A DNA stretch of 64,000 nucleotides from Amoebophrya sp. A120 (GCA_905178155.1 CAJINV010000007.1:4428258-4492257), one strand, 5' to 3'. Positions 35,521 to 47,800 are shown, counted from the stretch's first letter. Made by a program: numbers and translations. The notes: generated by a model from the letters alone, not told the origin.

Positions 35521-37050
35521 AGTACAAGAGCTCCTCGGAAGAGATGAATCTTCGAAATTCCGCGTCCGGATCTATAATTCCCAACAGCTCCACCACGTGC
35601 TGTCCTTCGTTAGTTCACTCAGAATCTAGTCAGTGTCTGGAGGGGGTTGCGCCGGTTTTTCGGTGACGTCGGTTTCCTGCGAACTGGTACTTCTTGAGAT
35701 GCCCATTGAAGAAAGAGGCTGCGGTGCGATCGACGAGTAACTTGTGTCCCAAGTCGCAGATGTCCACCACAAATGAGATATGGCCCGGCGCATGCTGCTT
35801 CTTCTTCAGAAAATCAGATATTCGAGCTCGGGGAAAATTGGAAATAAAAATATACAAATGTCGATCGGACAACACAATTTCAAGTTAAATCGAAATCGAA
35901 AACGCGATCGACGCGATTGGGCCAAGGGGAATAAAAATATCACACAACCTTCAAGTCAATTTCAAAAACGTACTATAGTGAACAACCACTATTACCAAAA
36001 CCAATTCCAATAGATCACGATTCAGCTACAGAGAACATAAAAAACCGGACAATGACTATGATGCTCATACTGGCTACACATATTCTTCAGCAGCTCTCGG
36101 CCCAACTAACCGTCCTGTCTATTTTGAGTTTTCTTCTTTGTATCAACCGTGATTTTTACTTTTTCGTCGTTCTTCATCGTCATGATGATGATAGCGATGC
36201 CTTGGATAACATCATTATTTGGATCCGATCACAAGAGATTTTTTCTTCCGAAATTATGACTTTTTCAAGATCCATCTGCATGAATACGATTTGCAGACTT
36301 TTGTGTTGTAGTCCGTGCGGTATTTTCTTGATCTTCTGTCTCTGTCTGCCTCTTCAGGTCTATCTTTGATGGGGATCCTGCATGTAGAGCATGCGCACTG
36401 GCACAAGCGGAGTGCCTAATCATGTTCATTTGTAAGCTGCAAATCTTGGTATCACACTTGACTTGCTGCTACTTGATCCACAAGGTGTGTGATCGTGAAG
36501 ATTTTTGCGGATCCGCTTGGTCATGCGTATTCTTTGTCGAAGCACCTCAACACGAGGGGCGGAAATGTAGTCAGAGTGTACCCTGTATCCGGAGGACCAG
36601 AGGCAAGAACGGTTGCTTTTTTGATCTCAGCACTTTTCGACCACCTGCCAGCCTAAGAACCACCCTGAAGCGAAGAATCTAGACCGACGTTTGGGATTGC
36701 TCGTAGTACTTTCTTACTACTAAGCTGCTACTGGTACTGTTATCGTGTTTTTTTTTCGTCGAAACAATCATTGTACAAAGCATTTTACTATCTTCATTCA
36801 TCTTCGGCATCAAGTTGTGCAATAAATCGGTACCTCCTTCTGCTCTTTGGTGACTCTGACCACAATACGATCATAACCATCCTGCCTTGCTGAGTCACTG
36901 AAATTCAACACTGAACGCTTCTTACGAATTATCCAGGAAAAAAAACCCATCATTTTTTGCTATTTTTTCATCTAAAAAATGAACCATTTTTTTCAAAAAG
37001 TTTTCAGGTTTGTGCGGATAGGCTTCTCAAAATATCTATGTCAAAATGAT
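35521..37050. other. Intergenic stretch, no gene recognised
   Basis: 1.5 kb, AT-richer than the genes. Short ORFs only (the longest, about 105 codons on the plus strand at 36052-36369, is hydrophobic but unsupported). It should include the promoter of the giant gene near 35.5-35.9 kb; no motif can be assigned. Confidence 0.5.
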
Positions 37051-37327
37051 CTAGCTAAAGTGGCGTCGTTAACAGGCACAGAAGGAAGATATCAAACTAG
37101 CTAGGTGCAAAGCAAAACACTCGCAGCTGATGACGGGTCGCAGATCTCGCACAAGTCCTCCTCGCAGGCGCAGATCGCCGCTGGCCCCATGTGGGGCCAG
37201 CGAAGGTCAAATCGACGAGACCAGCCTTCTCCTCGGTTCTGTACTTGGTCGCGCGGCGTATCTCGCTTGGGCCTAGCTAGCTTAAAATCATCTAGTGATA
37301 CTATGTGCCATGGACGCCACTAGCTAG
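37051..37327. mobile_element. Possible MITE-like inverted-repeat element
   Basis: About 277 bp bounded by inverted repeats: CTAGCTAAAGTGGCGTC at 37051-37067 and GACGCCACTAGCTAG at 37313-37327, differing by a 2-bp insertion. A second, nested pair of CTAGCTAG-containing inverted repeats lies inside (about 37095-37104 and 37272-37282). The interior is GC-richer than the flanks. No clear target duplication. It does not resemble the TAT-starting introners, so it would be a different family if mobile. Confidence 0.45.
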
Positions 37328-38076
37328 TTGCGTTAGTTACATTTCTTCACGTGCATCATGCGAAAATAATTTTAGAATTTATTTTTTTTTTCATTTTTTT
37401 TCAGGGTTTTTTTGCATAAAAAAAACAGCAAAATGGATGTGGATGGGTTTTTTTTTCTGGATACGAATGTGGAGCACCATACTGGCTGCTTGTACTGCAA
37501 GGGGGTCTTTCTACTTCCAAGAGTAGGCGCAAGTCAAATTTTTACAAACCGAAATAAGCAATAAATGTGAGCAGCAGGCCACCGGCAGTGCCTGTGCTGG
37601 TCATCGATCTACCTAGGTAAAAGTCGATGCCTTCTAAGTCTAACTTCAATTTTGAATTGGTGCTTTCTGTTCTAGATATTCTACAATTACAATGAGAAAC
37701 CGGTACCAGAGAGGATGACGACGAGATGTCCTAAATTATTGGAATTTAATGTCTGGAAGTGACTTCGTGTTCTAAAAAACTGAAATTCATCCGAGCTAAA
37801 TTAATACTTAACTGCAGACACGGCAAGGGTGGCTGTGGTCCAGAGCACAAGAAGTGCATGGATTAAATAACCGCATGCAAGAAAAAAGTTACGAGCAAAA
37901 GGAAGCATGATTAATCTTAATGATGAAATTGAAAGATTGATAGACTTCGACGACGAGGCCGGGTGGATAGCCGGACCTGAAAAAAAATGAAAGACGAAAC
38001 CCTTCGAACAAGTAGACAACGAAACTTCTACGGTGATTTCTAGCCGTCTTGACTCACTGCTGGTATATATACTTTG
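37328..38076. other. 3' flank of the M28 peptidase gene
   Basis: 750 bp AT-rich sequence with T runs (about 37381-37400 and 37448-37457) and no coding evidence. It probably includes the 3' UTR of the peptidase gene whose stop is at 38077. Confidence 0.45.
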
Positions 38077-41000
38077 TTACAAGAATGAGGTGGTTGCTGA
38101 AGCTGTCGCCACAGGAGCGGCCGTTCCTGCCTCACCACCGGCTTCTTGCGAGGTTGTGGATGTAGCAGTACTACCATCTTCGCTGGTCGTTGTTGAGTCC
38201 GAGGTTGTGGCGGTGAGGTTTGAAGACGACCCAGTAATTTCTTCCAGTCCCATCTCGATCGTTGCGTACGAGGCCAGCTGGGCGATCCTCGTTGCAAAGG
38301 GCCACGAAATGTTGTCCAGCGTGTCGTCGATTGTGTGCCCAAATTTGGCCTCCGCATCCTAATATGCATGACAAACTGTTCTCAACTATCTCGAAGAGAA
38401 AAAAATAGTTTTGATGGCAAGCCTCATTGGTTTCATTTGGGTCTTCTGGGCGATACATCACGAATCTGTATCGCATAAACAGAAAACCAAAACGAGGATC
38501 CGTCGTTTTCTGTTTGCGACCTCCGTCGGAGGTCGCAATATTTCGTGCAATCTTATGTCAGGTGAGGCTTATCCTCTAAGCAGGGCCGAGGCCGTGATGA
38601 TAGAATGAAATAAAGCTGCATGATCGACGTGCAACAAGCATCTTCGTTCTGCCTACATATGCCAGACTTGTTGTTCGAGACAGGGAGGAGATTAATTTGC
38701 GCTGCATACCAGGTTGTCGCGCTCGATGAGAAGAACCGCCGGGAAGTGGTGATTCAGCATGGAGATGTGGTCGGAACCGAAGCCGTGGTAGTTGACGGAC
38801 AGGTCCAGCTTCGAGGGGTCGTCGTGCGACACGATGCGCTTCGAAAGTTCGCCTAGAAGGTTCACCAGGTGCTGCTGGGGTTGCTTGGTGTGGTCCAGGC
38901 TGGGGTCCGGGTACTCGCCCTTCGTTTCGAAAATCAGACCGGTCGGACCACTCGGAGTCTTCTGGTAACCAACCTGGAGAGAATCGTTTTGTATGTTTAA
39001 TAATATCGGAATGTTTATTCTTCATCAACACATGTTATACTGACACGAAGAACAATTCCAAAAACGATCATGCGGAAACGCAATGCTAAACGAATTTGTT
39101 TCTCTTTTGCAGATCTCCCTTGTCGCTGACTCACAATACTACCTGGTCCATAATCAAGGCCTGGTAGACGGATTTTTTCTGCTCCTGCAATTTCTCTGCA
39201 AAAGCCGCACTACCGTACAGCCCCTCCTCCTCAGCGCTGAAGGCCACGAAGTAGATGGGTATGGAACAGGAAAGATAAATCGCAATCGAATCGTATTAAC
39301 CAATGCGCGTAAACTAAATCCATTTTCATTTTTTTTTCATTTCTCGTCCTCGTGTCTGAGGTAGGTTTACTCAACTTACTACGGAGGAAGGGAAAAATAT
39401 CACATTTCGACTGCTAAACTAACGATACTTAGCAAATCATGGGCATTCTTTCTACTCGCAAGATACAAGAGCTTAAACTTCCTAGAAGTTTCTGTCATTG
39501 CGCGGCCAGTGCCCTGTTAATACAAAAGACATGCAGCGACACACTGGGTTTGAATTTCATTGCGTGCGGTTTTTCCCGTGGCGATACTCGGTCGGTTTGG
39601 TGCCGTTTGCGCTTTCTCGAAGTACTTCGTAGCCTTTTCGGCGGCGATCAGCATTGCTGTGTGGTTTTATTTCAAAGTTGACGCGATTCTCATTTCCGGA
39701 ATAGATCACTCAGACAATGATATTGTGACACTAAGGGTCAGGAAGAGACTAATAGAATACTTTACGCTAATTTAATTTTCTGTACATGCCACTCCACTGG
39801 CATTGTCGTCGGCACCGGGGGCGATTTGTCCGAAAGGACGGCTGTCGTAATGGGCCCCGACCGCAATGATCGGCTGATTTTCGTTACCGCTCTTCGCCTT
39901 CAGCTCGGCAACGACGTTGTAGCACTTTACGCCGGAGTATGAGAGTACTTAAATCCACCTCCCCTTGTTGTTCCCTTCATTTGAACGGCTCGGCAGCATA
40001 CTGTTTCACAACATGAGTCACCAACCGCTTCTTGACACATTCACTTGCACGACCCGGCGTGTGCTAGCCTTTGCCTTGTTCATCCGAACCGACTGAAAAG
40101 TAGATGTGCTGCTAGAAATAGCGAGAGTGATGAAGAGTGGACGATTTCGATAGTTCTTTGGCTTTGCTATCTTGCATATACCTTCAACTCAAGAAGACAG
40201 CGGGGTAAAAAGGGGGCGAATTCTTGCACTCTCATACGGAGCAGTCGAACTCCTCCTCGCGCACGTCCAAATTCGGCAATTTTTCCGGGATATCGCACAA
40301 AAAGCATGCTTCTCGTGTAAACATGTATGACTTTGCAGGATCTGCATCACAAGTTAAAGTCTCGCTTCACATGACAAAGAATAAGATCTGCCATACGTGC
40401 TTTCCAAGAGAGAAAGACAGCACGGCTCAAATATGCATTTTTGCATGATACTATTCGAAGTTTACAGTGCAGAAACGCTACGTTTTTTCTATCCATACAG
40501 GTAGGCCTTGATGTATTCCCGGGCCTTCTTGTTTCCGTCGTTCTCGATGTAGCGCGATTCCTGGTTGTTGACGAATTCGGTGAGTAGGCCTTTGTACTCC
40601 GCCTCTGGCAGGGATGGTACGCTGATCAGGCTTGGCGTTACTTGTGACAAATCCTCCGTCGAGACAAACGCCTCCAGCTGCTCGACGATTTTCGAGTGTC
40701 GACGCGTGATTTTTTTGCTCTTCTCGACGGCCGCTTTCTGTTCTTGTTGTGCAGTGGACTGGCTTTTTTCCACCTGCGCCGATGCGTTCTCGTTCATCTT
40801 TTGCAGCTTCTGAGCTTGTCTTTGCTTGGTAATTTTTCCCACCTTGCTGTAGTTCAGCTTTAAAGACGATGAGGAAGCAATGGCCGTCTGCCCGTTGCTC
40901 GACGTCTTGCTGGTAGATGAAGCGGTAGCGGTGCCGACATTGACTTTGGACGCCGCGAGCTTCTTCTTTTGCAGTAACTGCAGGGTAGATGAAGTGGATG

Positions 41001-41616
41001 ACAGGCTTTCGTGTCGCCCCCCAATCTGGTCCTCATGGTGTCTCCGCAAAAATCCGGTTGGTCCTCTCCGGTGGGGATTTCCGCCAGCCAGCTTTCCTAG
41101 TTTCCGGAGTTCTTGACTAGCCGAACCAGCGATATGCAGTGCAAAAACATCTTTCATCTGGCACACGCACGTAAGTACAACTACGAGCTGCAAGAGCAAG
41201 ACGAGACGAGCAGAAATGTGCATGCCAATGTTGATGTAGCTCTCCATCTTCTTCATGTTCATGTAGTTCATGCCCCTGCTCATCCTGTGGCAGGAAGTTG
41301 TGGTCTTTTGAACAATCCCTCGAAACCGTATGTGCGTGGGTATGATGACGACAAGCAGTACATTCTTGCAATGCATAAGCCGCGCCACTCGAGGACGACG
41401 GGGACGAGGCGCCGGCGATTCCACCTGTCGCCCCTCCTGCTGCAGCAGCTCCGCCTGCTTCTCGTCGTACAAGCTCAGCAAACGCTCCTGTTGCACCACT
41501 CGCTGCTGTTGCAGCCCAGAAAGCGACGAGCGAGCGACAAGTGGATGTAGCACTGGAGGCGCACTTCCGCTGAAGTTTTCTAGTTTGATTCGCTTTAACA
41601 TTCCGCCCCTCTGCAT
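38077..41616 (-). CDS. Secreted/membrane M28-family zinc aminopeptidase (seven exons)
   Basis: Exons: 40503 to about 41283/41616, 40242-40290, 39786-39937, 39592-39656, 39143-39259, 38710-38973 and 38077-38358. All junctions are in frame. Zinc and catalytic residues of M28 are all visible: GAHYDSR (His ligand), APGADDNASG (bridging Asp), AFSAEEEGLYGS (catalytic Glu and Glu ligand), MDQVGY (Asp ligand), GSDHISM (His ligand), then DDTLDNI near the C-terminus and a Ser/Thr-rich tail. The family removes N-terminal amino acids from peptides. The hydrophobic stretch ARLVLLLQLVVVLTC sits near the N-terminus if translation starts at about 41283 (signal peptide, about 569 residues). Starting at the first ATG, 41616, would make a type II membrane protein of about 680 residues. 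Introns: GT-AG at 38974-39142 and 39657-39785; introner-like at 38359-38709; introners at 39260, 39938 and 40291. Confidence 0.9.
38359..38709. mobile_element. Intron of M28 gene, probable introner with GT-AG ends
   Basis: 351-bp intron, GTATGC...ATTAG on the minus strand, joining IERDNL to DAEAKF in frame. Its ends carry a short imperfect inverted repeat (TATGCAGCGCAAA versus TATGCATGACAAA), and the octamer GCATGACA occurs at 38366. Internal wording near 38655 (ATGCCAGACT) is shared with the kinase introner. It looks like an introner that uses canonical sites. Confidence 0.55.
39260..39586. mobile_element. Introner in M28 gene (third from the 5' end)
   Basis: 327-bp element. Minus-strand left end TATCGCCACGGGAAAAACC pairs imperfectly with the complement of the right end (TATGGAACAGGAAAGATAA), with matching CAAT.GAAT further in. 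Flanking 5-mers are ATGGG (39255-39259) and CTCGG (39587-39591), so the duplication is degraded. Removing element plus one flank gives PNR-PIYFVAFSAEE, exactly the M28 sequence, in frame. No GT-AG option keeps the frame; GT-CA is the nearest. Confidence 0.75.
39938..40236. mobile_element. Introner in M28 gene with perfect 5-bp target duplication
   Basis: 299-bp element with terminal repeats TATGAGAGT(G/A)C, flanked by perfect direct repeats CGGAG at 39933-39937 and 40237-40241. Excision of element plus one repeat yields FDC-SGVKCYNVVAEL in frame. A GT-AG reading is impossible without shifting frame; GT-CC is the closest. The TIR start TATGAGAGTG is shared with the element at 63246-63567. Confidence 0.87.
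40291..40497. mobile_element. Introner in M28 gene, first intron
   Basis: 207-bp element, the shortest here. Ends TATGGATAGAAAAAACG and TATCGCACAAAAAGC form an imperfect inverted repeat. Flanks are CGGGA (40286-40290) and CAGGT (40498-40502); the duplication is weak. Excision keeps the frame across EYIKA-(Y/F)...PEKLPNLDV. A variant of the family octamer (GCATGATA) occurs near its right end. Confidence 0.65.
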
Positions 41617-44213
41617 TGTTTCCGCTGCGATTCATAGGCGACATCGTTCTGTGATATAGTCCAGCCGTTGTAGCACGAGAAGTCGTTCGCACTATAGAAC
41701 GGGACGCGGCGGGCGCCATTTTGACAGTCTTCGTCTTACTTCTCTTGCTGTAGTGTCATCGAAGAAAATACATAGAATGCCATCGACGCCCTCTTCTAGC
41801 ACAAGCACGTTTACGCAACTACCAAATCACAAAGATCCACACGAACGGAAAACCAGAAGGGCTATTTTATCCGGTTTCAAGGTCAGGTGACTTTCCCATC
41901 TGAAATTAATGTCACTTCGGATCTACTTCTAGGTCTAGCAGTGCCACCACTCCTGCTCGTCCAACCTCAATAAACTCAGTGACATCACTCTATCTCCAAA
42001 ACAGGGACGACATAGAAAACACTTCCTCTCGGTTCAACAACCCTTTTCTTCTTCATCATTATCTTGATAAAGTTCTTTGACAGGTGTAGTAAATTGCAAT
42101 TGGTGTGAGCAGAGCTAGTAGATGCTGAACTAGCATACGCACCCGTTTTCCGAACCGACAACACCAGCTCCTGCGATGATGAATTTACGTAAACTTACAA
42201 CGTCTTCACGCAAAAACTCGCGAGACTGCAACTCAATTTCACAACAGAGGAGTGAGTGTTGTGAGAAGGAGATTCCATGGCGATTCCCGAAAGCATTGAC
42301 GACGATTCTCGAAAGCAATTGCAATATGAAGCACCCTGATTTAAGTAGTAATCGACTTAGATAACTGGGCACCATGGTGGGCAGGGAGCGCGCCCAATCG
42401 TTTGCCGCAAAATTTTCCTGAAAGAAACCCCATTCCTGATTATTCTGCTTTCCACCGAAGATCGAACTCTTAGAGGCGCAAACGCAAGCGCGATCCTGTC
42501 CTTAAAAACCACTTGACGCTCTTTCAATGCTCAAGATATCCCAAATCATGCAGAGGCGAAAGAAACAGATGTGATAGTGATAGATCCCGTGCGTAATAGC
42601 GATAGACGGTGTAAACTTTGGTATTCTTCGAATCGATACGGATCGTACTTTGCAACTTCTACGAAATCTGTACAGCAGCAGCCATTGAAAAAAAACCTGC
42701 TTCTGTCCCGCAATAGCATAACTCGAGTCATCTTTCATCTATCTATAGGCTTTATAATTTTGATTAATCTTTAAATTTGAGCAACTTAGGTCCTTGTCAC
42801 CGCCAACATGTTTTTGAATCCATAAAAAAAGCTTCTGCGAGACAATTGTTCTCAGCAATCGGTTAAGTAAGTAACAATGACATATTTATAGATATACCGT
42901 TTTGAAATACCGACGTTAAGAGCGAGGGAGACGAGAGGTTGTCGACAGCTTAAAAAAAAATCAGTACTCGTGCCTGTCTTAATTTCTTTGAAAAATTCGA
43001 ACTACAAATATGCATAAAAGTCCCTTCACTCGTTTTTTGATCTTTGCAGGAGGCAATGACATGCATCTATAAGTTTTTCCGCAGCGACAGCCCCCGGCTG
43101 CTTCTGCATACGCAAGCTTTCATAAGTGTTGTACCTTGTAATGCTATGTATACTATATCGAACGTGATTGCATTGCTTGCACCCTATGAATATGGGTGAA
43201 AAGCCTTCTTAGCGCTCATGGATAAAAGTAGTACCCTTTACATTTTATGAAAAAGATGAAAGTTCTGAGAAACTTACTACAGCGTGTGACACCGCAACTC
43301 AATTGTACGTACGGTTTGTACGTCGGCCGCTCAGATAGTAATCACTTCCTCTTGTTCGTGTTCGTGCAAGGCAAACTCGTGGCTATGCAAAAAACAAAAT
43401 TAAACAGCATGTACGCGTCCTCGCTTTTCATTTTCTCCATCGACATCGATGAGCCCATGCTTCAGCTCAACGAATCATGCGGTAGAAGAAAATACCATCC
43501 ACGTATCCACACCCAGAACCAGATCCAACTCACTCACATACTATAGTATGCATGCCCAAGCGCCGCCGAGGACGTATCAATAAATCGAGATCGACTTCAG
43601 CTAAAAAAAATTGTGGCTGCAAATGCTGTTTCACTCACTGCACACTGTTGAAAAGCCAAAATGTGAGTACGTGGGTCGATAATAATGACTTTGAAACACA
43701 ATGCAGACGAACATCTACCAATGCGCTTTGCTTTTTCATAACCATCGCCGAGAATTACCCGCCAGCGTCCCGGAAAATTCGAATAGAAATAGTGTCCGCT
43801 TGGCTGGTCGTCGTGGGGCACTTATCAAGCTAGACACGCTCCTCGCGAAGGATGGTAATACACAGCTGCATCACCTGTGGTCGGAATGTGAACAATTTTC
43901 AACATCAACATCAAAAACGCAAATTGACTGACCGCGTGTCTACCCGCACGGGTGCGGCTACTAACTTTAGACCGACGCAAGCGCACGCGGATAAAAATCG
44001 GTAAGAGAATGCGAGAGGCATTGCAGAGCACTTTTCGGCTTCCACCAAACGCACGCGCGCTGAGAAGTAGCACGTGCACCAGGTCGCATACTTATAATTT
44101 TCTCAGGTAGTGCCATCGATCAAAAATTTCCGTGTGCTGGATTCGGTGAGGTAAGGCGTGTCTTCTTCATGATAAAAACGTGATGACCGCCGTGCCGTCC
44201 GTGATGGCCAGAA
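41617..44213. other. Intergenic stretch, no gene recognised
   Basis: 2.6 kb of ordinary to AT-rich composition. A minus-strand frame overlapping the peptidase 5' end (41117-41719) is Ala/Ser-rich and could be an alternative leader exon, but has no support. Elsewhere only short ORFs. No repeats, RNA genes or consensus splice-site pairs that could be tied to a protein. Confidence 0.5.
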
Positions 44214-44743
44214 TTCAAATATCCCACGCGAAGTTACCGCCGCCATCATATTAAGGCTTTGATTTTATTTCGGAGAAGAGATGCTTTCACGTTCACATTT
44301 CAAGCTTATCATGCTTACTCTGTGTAGTTCTCATGCATGGGTGTGCGCGTACTCGTACATAGACATACCTATCACGAAACAATGCTGGTGATGCCGCCGG
44401 CTTACTTCGTTTCTTTTGTAGGATAGCCCAGTCGTGTGTTGTACAAAATGAACGCGTCGTACATTTCGGACAAGAAGATCGGCTTGACACCGGTTGCGCT
44501 ACAAACGTGCGGCCGGATGCTGAATGGCGCGATGCCTCTTAATCCTTGGTACATACCAAGATGCTTGGCAACAGTTTCGCCGTTTTGTCCTTCTCCTTGC
44601 TTGATGAGTGCTTCTTTGTTTTCGATGAGCCTCTCCAGGTTCGCATTTTCTTCACTTGGAGGTGGTGGTGCAACGACGCCGCCTAGTGGTGTAGGGAAAA
44701 CGAGAATCACAGTCAATAAACTGTCTCGCATGATAGATAGCAT
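44214..44743 (-). pseudogene. Fragment of the S51-like secreted family (copy C)
   Basis: A short stretch homologous to the N-terminal part of the 44.9-48.3 kb gene: GMYQGLRG, then SIRPHVCSATG and KPIF match that protein closely. After an inverted-repeat insertion (44220-44425), the sequence AITDGTAVIT, matching AITDGMAVVT of the longer copy, resumes at about 44214 and runs into a stop shortly after (about 44172). Everything downstream in the family (Cys-rich domain and S51-like domain) is missing. The ATG at 44743 or 44728 gives a hydrophobic start (SLLTVILVFPTPL), but a possible 3' splice site (CACTAG) at the point where homology begins suggests that stretch may be intron. Most likely a truncated duplicate; a short expressed protein cannot be excluded. 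Confidence 0.6.
44220..44425. mobile_element. Probable introner inside copy C
   Basis: 206-bp segment between the two homologous blocks of the fragment. Ends start TATCC on both strands and share a longer imperfect inverted repeat (CGAAGTAAGCCGGCGGCATCA versus its partner with four changes). No clear target duplication (TCAAA versus GCCCA), and precise removal with one flank creates a stop, consistent with decay. Confidence 0.5.
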
Positions 44744-44898
44744 TAAGCGGCAGGCGGCCCCCGCCGCAGTGCTCAGTTAATATCAGAAATTTACATAGTC
44801 ATAGCCCAACACGGCCACATCTGTGACGTGGACGCGACGAACGATGCCGTCTCTCGGAGCTCTCCGATCTGCCAACTGCCTGTGCCTATATTTGATGA

Positions 44899-47800
44899 TC
44901 AGACCAGAAATTGAAATTGAAAATACTTGCGCGTACCTTTGACCTGTATTGCGTATCCCAAATTTTGTGCGGCCAGGCTGTCCACAGCCTCTTTGATCGT
45001 CTGGCGCGAAAAAGGTACCAAATCCGGGCGCTTGTTGTCCTGGTAACCGGTATCATCATTTTCTGCTTTCGGGTCCCGCAGCAGCTTGGAGCCTCGGGGC
45101 CTGAGGTCTCCGTCTGCTCGGACAACACGCTTCGCCACTTTACACTCAGCGAACTCGTTGCTTTTGGGATCGTGTGGACAGAAGAACGCAACCAAGACGA
45201 GCGAACCCGAACCGCCCCCGCCCGGAGCGCCGCTACCTTCACCAGACGCCTTCTCCTTAAGTAATTTCGCCTCCTCGTCCGCGACAACGACCTCGGCAAT
45301 TTCTTTAGGGCCGGCAGTTTTTGGCCCTTCTGAAGCAGGATACACTCGCTGGAGCTTCAGGCGTGTGTGACGTTGAGTAACTGTTCCGGGTGGACTTGAA
45401 ATCGAGCCGGACCCCTTTCCTGTTGTCGCATCCTTACTCTCTCTGTCGACAGTGACTTGGTACACAGTTATCTCTTTGTCGACAATCTGCATCTTGTCAC
45501 GGATAGCATCTCCTAGGGCTTTGTGAAGTGTCTTTTGCGGCCCTTGGCCAAGGCCAGCCTTTGCCTCCTCTTCGTTCGCAACAATATACACCCAAGAGGC
45601 GGTTTTGGGCTGCCCTAAATATCCCTGTGCGCGCGGGTCGAGTAACCCTGTATCCAACGTACAGGCAGGGAAAAAACTATGGCTCACTCCGCCTACGCCG
45701 CGTGCCTGCAGATCTGGACAGGAGTACGAAAAGGAGGCACACGGGAGGGCAACTTTCGTCGACTTTGTCTTGCCCTCCTGGGCGAACCAACCGTCAGCAC
45801 CACATTTGTCGCCCGCTCCGCTTGGTAGTGCCGGTTTTTGGGCACCAGACGGCGACACGCTGCCAGCCCGTTTCTGCAGGTCCGAGACCTTGAAGTGTTC
45901 TATGCGGGCAGCGGTGGTTTGGCTAGGAAGCCACCAGGCTTCATAGTCTTGGCCATGACTGCGCGAAGGAACTAGTGGTCGGTCTTTGATCCACTCTGCT
46001 TTGTTGATGTCGGAGTCCCGTGATGGCCCACACTCCCCGTAATCTGTTGTCGTTATCAGCTGCGGGTATTCCACGTCAGACCCCTGGGAATCTGTGCTGC
46101 CTGGCACGAGGCAATCTCCTGCGAAATTTCCGTCCTTGGAGAAAGCGTACGTGGGGCCATAGATGTGATGTGGTGCTGGGTCGCCCGAAAGGCCGAAGAA
46201 GAGAAACGAGTTGTCCTGATTCTGCACCATGCTGCCAGCTGATTGCCCGGCAAGCAAGAGTTTCTTCTCCCGCCAAAGCCGTAGAATTTTGGAAAAATAC
46301 GAAGGAGCGTCTCGCACTTCGGCCATTACGTCAAAGACATTTCCGCCACCGATGTAATACATCGTCTTTGCGTCTCCTTCCTTGGGAAATAAGCGATTGA
46401 TGAGCTCGCCTTGAGGAACAGCATCTTCGTGATCGGTATCGTGTGGAATCTTTTGTACCATGTCCGGCTCGTCCGCGTCAATTTTCCAGCTCAGGTTGAT
46501 AAAATTTTCGCCGTCGCTGTGGGGGGAAGGCACCCTAACCCGTAGCTTGTGCCGGACCAAATCAACGTAGAACACTGAATCGTGCGCGATCTTTTTGTAT
46601 TCGGGTACCTGCCGCAGCGAGTCGGTAAATTGCCGCAACGAATTGGCGACGTGTGCTCGGAAGGACGGCGTCATCAGGCACTCGACAAATTCGTATGGTG
46701 GCTGGAACTTTTTCGCTTCTTGTTCTTGTTCTTTCTCTTCTTCTGCTGCTGCTTGCGTCTTTGTTTCCAGCTCCAGTGTGCTCTCTGTCGTGCCCATCTC
46801 ATCTTCATCTACTTCTCCGCGGCATGCTTCGGGATTCCGCAGCATGCTAAGCTTGGCGTCCGCGTTCATGATGAAAGTGAAAGGCGCTTTTCCGTTGGTG
46901 CCACCGCCCCCGCCTTTGCTAACAAACTCCCGGAACAGGTTCACGAATGCCAGCTGCAGGCCGCCATTGTCGATGAGGGTGGACAAGAAAAACCCGTATC
47001 CATAGGACGCAGATCCAGCTTGGGACTGCTGTTCCCGCGGTTGGCCGGCGCTGGACGACATCGAGGCCTCGAGAGCAAGAATGCAGGTCACATACGCGCG
47101 CTGCGCCACGTGACTGGAATCGGGATACGCGAGGGCAGCGCGTTTCCCGGCAGGTAGGCAACCTGCAACCAACGCCCCTTGTTTTTGTTCGGGTCCAGGT
47201 CCTTGGCCGTTGTTCGCTGTGCCTGCACTACCCTGGACGCCCCCATCTGGTGAAACTACATTCGCATCTTGGATGAGTCGCCACACCCGGTCCTCGACGT
47301 CTTGCTTTTTGCCGCCTGTCGGAATGCATACAACGGACAAAGCGAACAGGGAGGAAGAGCCCAGCGCCTCCGACGACGATTTGGGAGTCTGGGCGGGCTT
47401 CTCTGGGCACATGAACTCCATTGCCTCGAACACGCTGCCATCGCCGCCTAGATACGTGTACTCTCTTTCTTCTTGTGTCTTCGCAAAACCTTGCGCATAC
47501 ATCTTGCACGTCGCCTGGTGGGTGATTTCGGCTTGTTTTCCAGTCCCGCTATGGGGCTGCTGCGTGGCCGCCTCATTCGGGAACGCACCCTTTTGACTTG
47601 CTGTGAGCACCGGCGCGCAATAATCTTCAGGGCCTGGGCTTACGCATTGCCAGCTTTCCTTTTTCCCTTCGGTAGTGGTGCCGCAAACCTTGCACCCGGC
47701 GACCCGGCACGCTTTTTTCGCAATTTTCAGCACCATCTCGTTGTCGTCACTGCTGCCGCCCGGCTGCTGCGTGTACGCTTTGCGGAACCTATCGTAAGTC

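Noticed and set aside
44888-44938. 51-bp GT-AG intron and extra last exon for copy B
   Set aside because: Donor position is shared with copy A, but the downstream exon can be read in two frames and neither is supported by a paralogue; kept only as a note.
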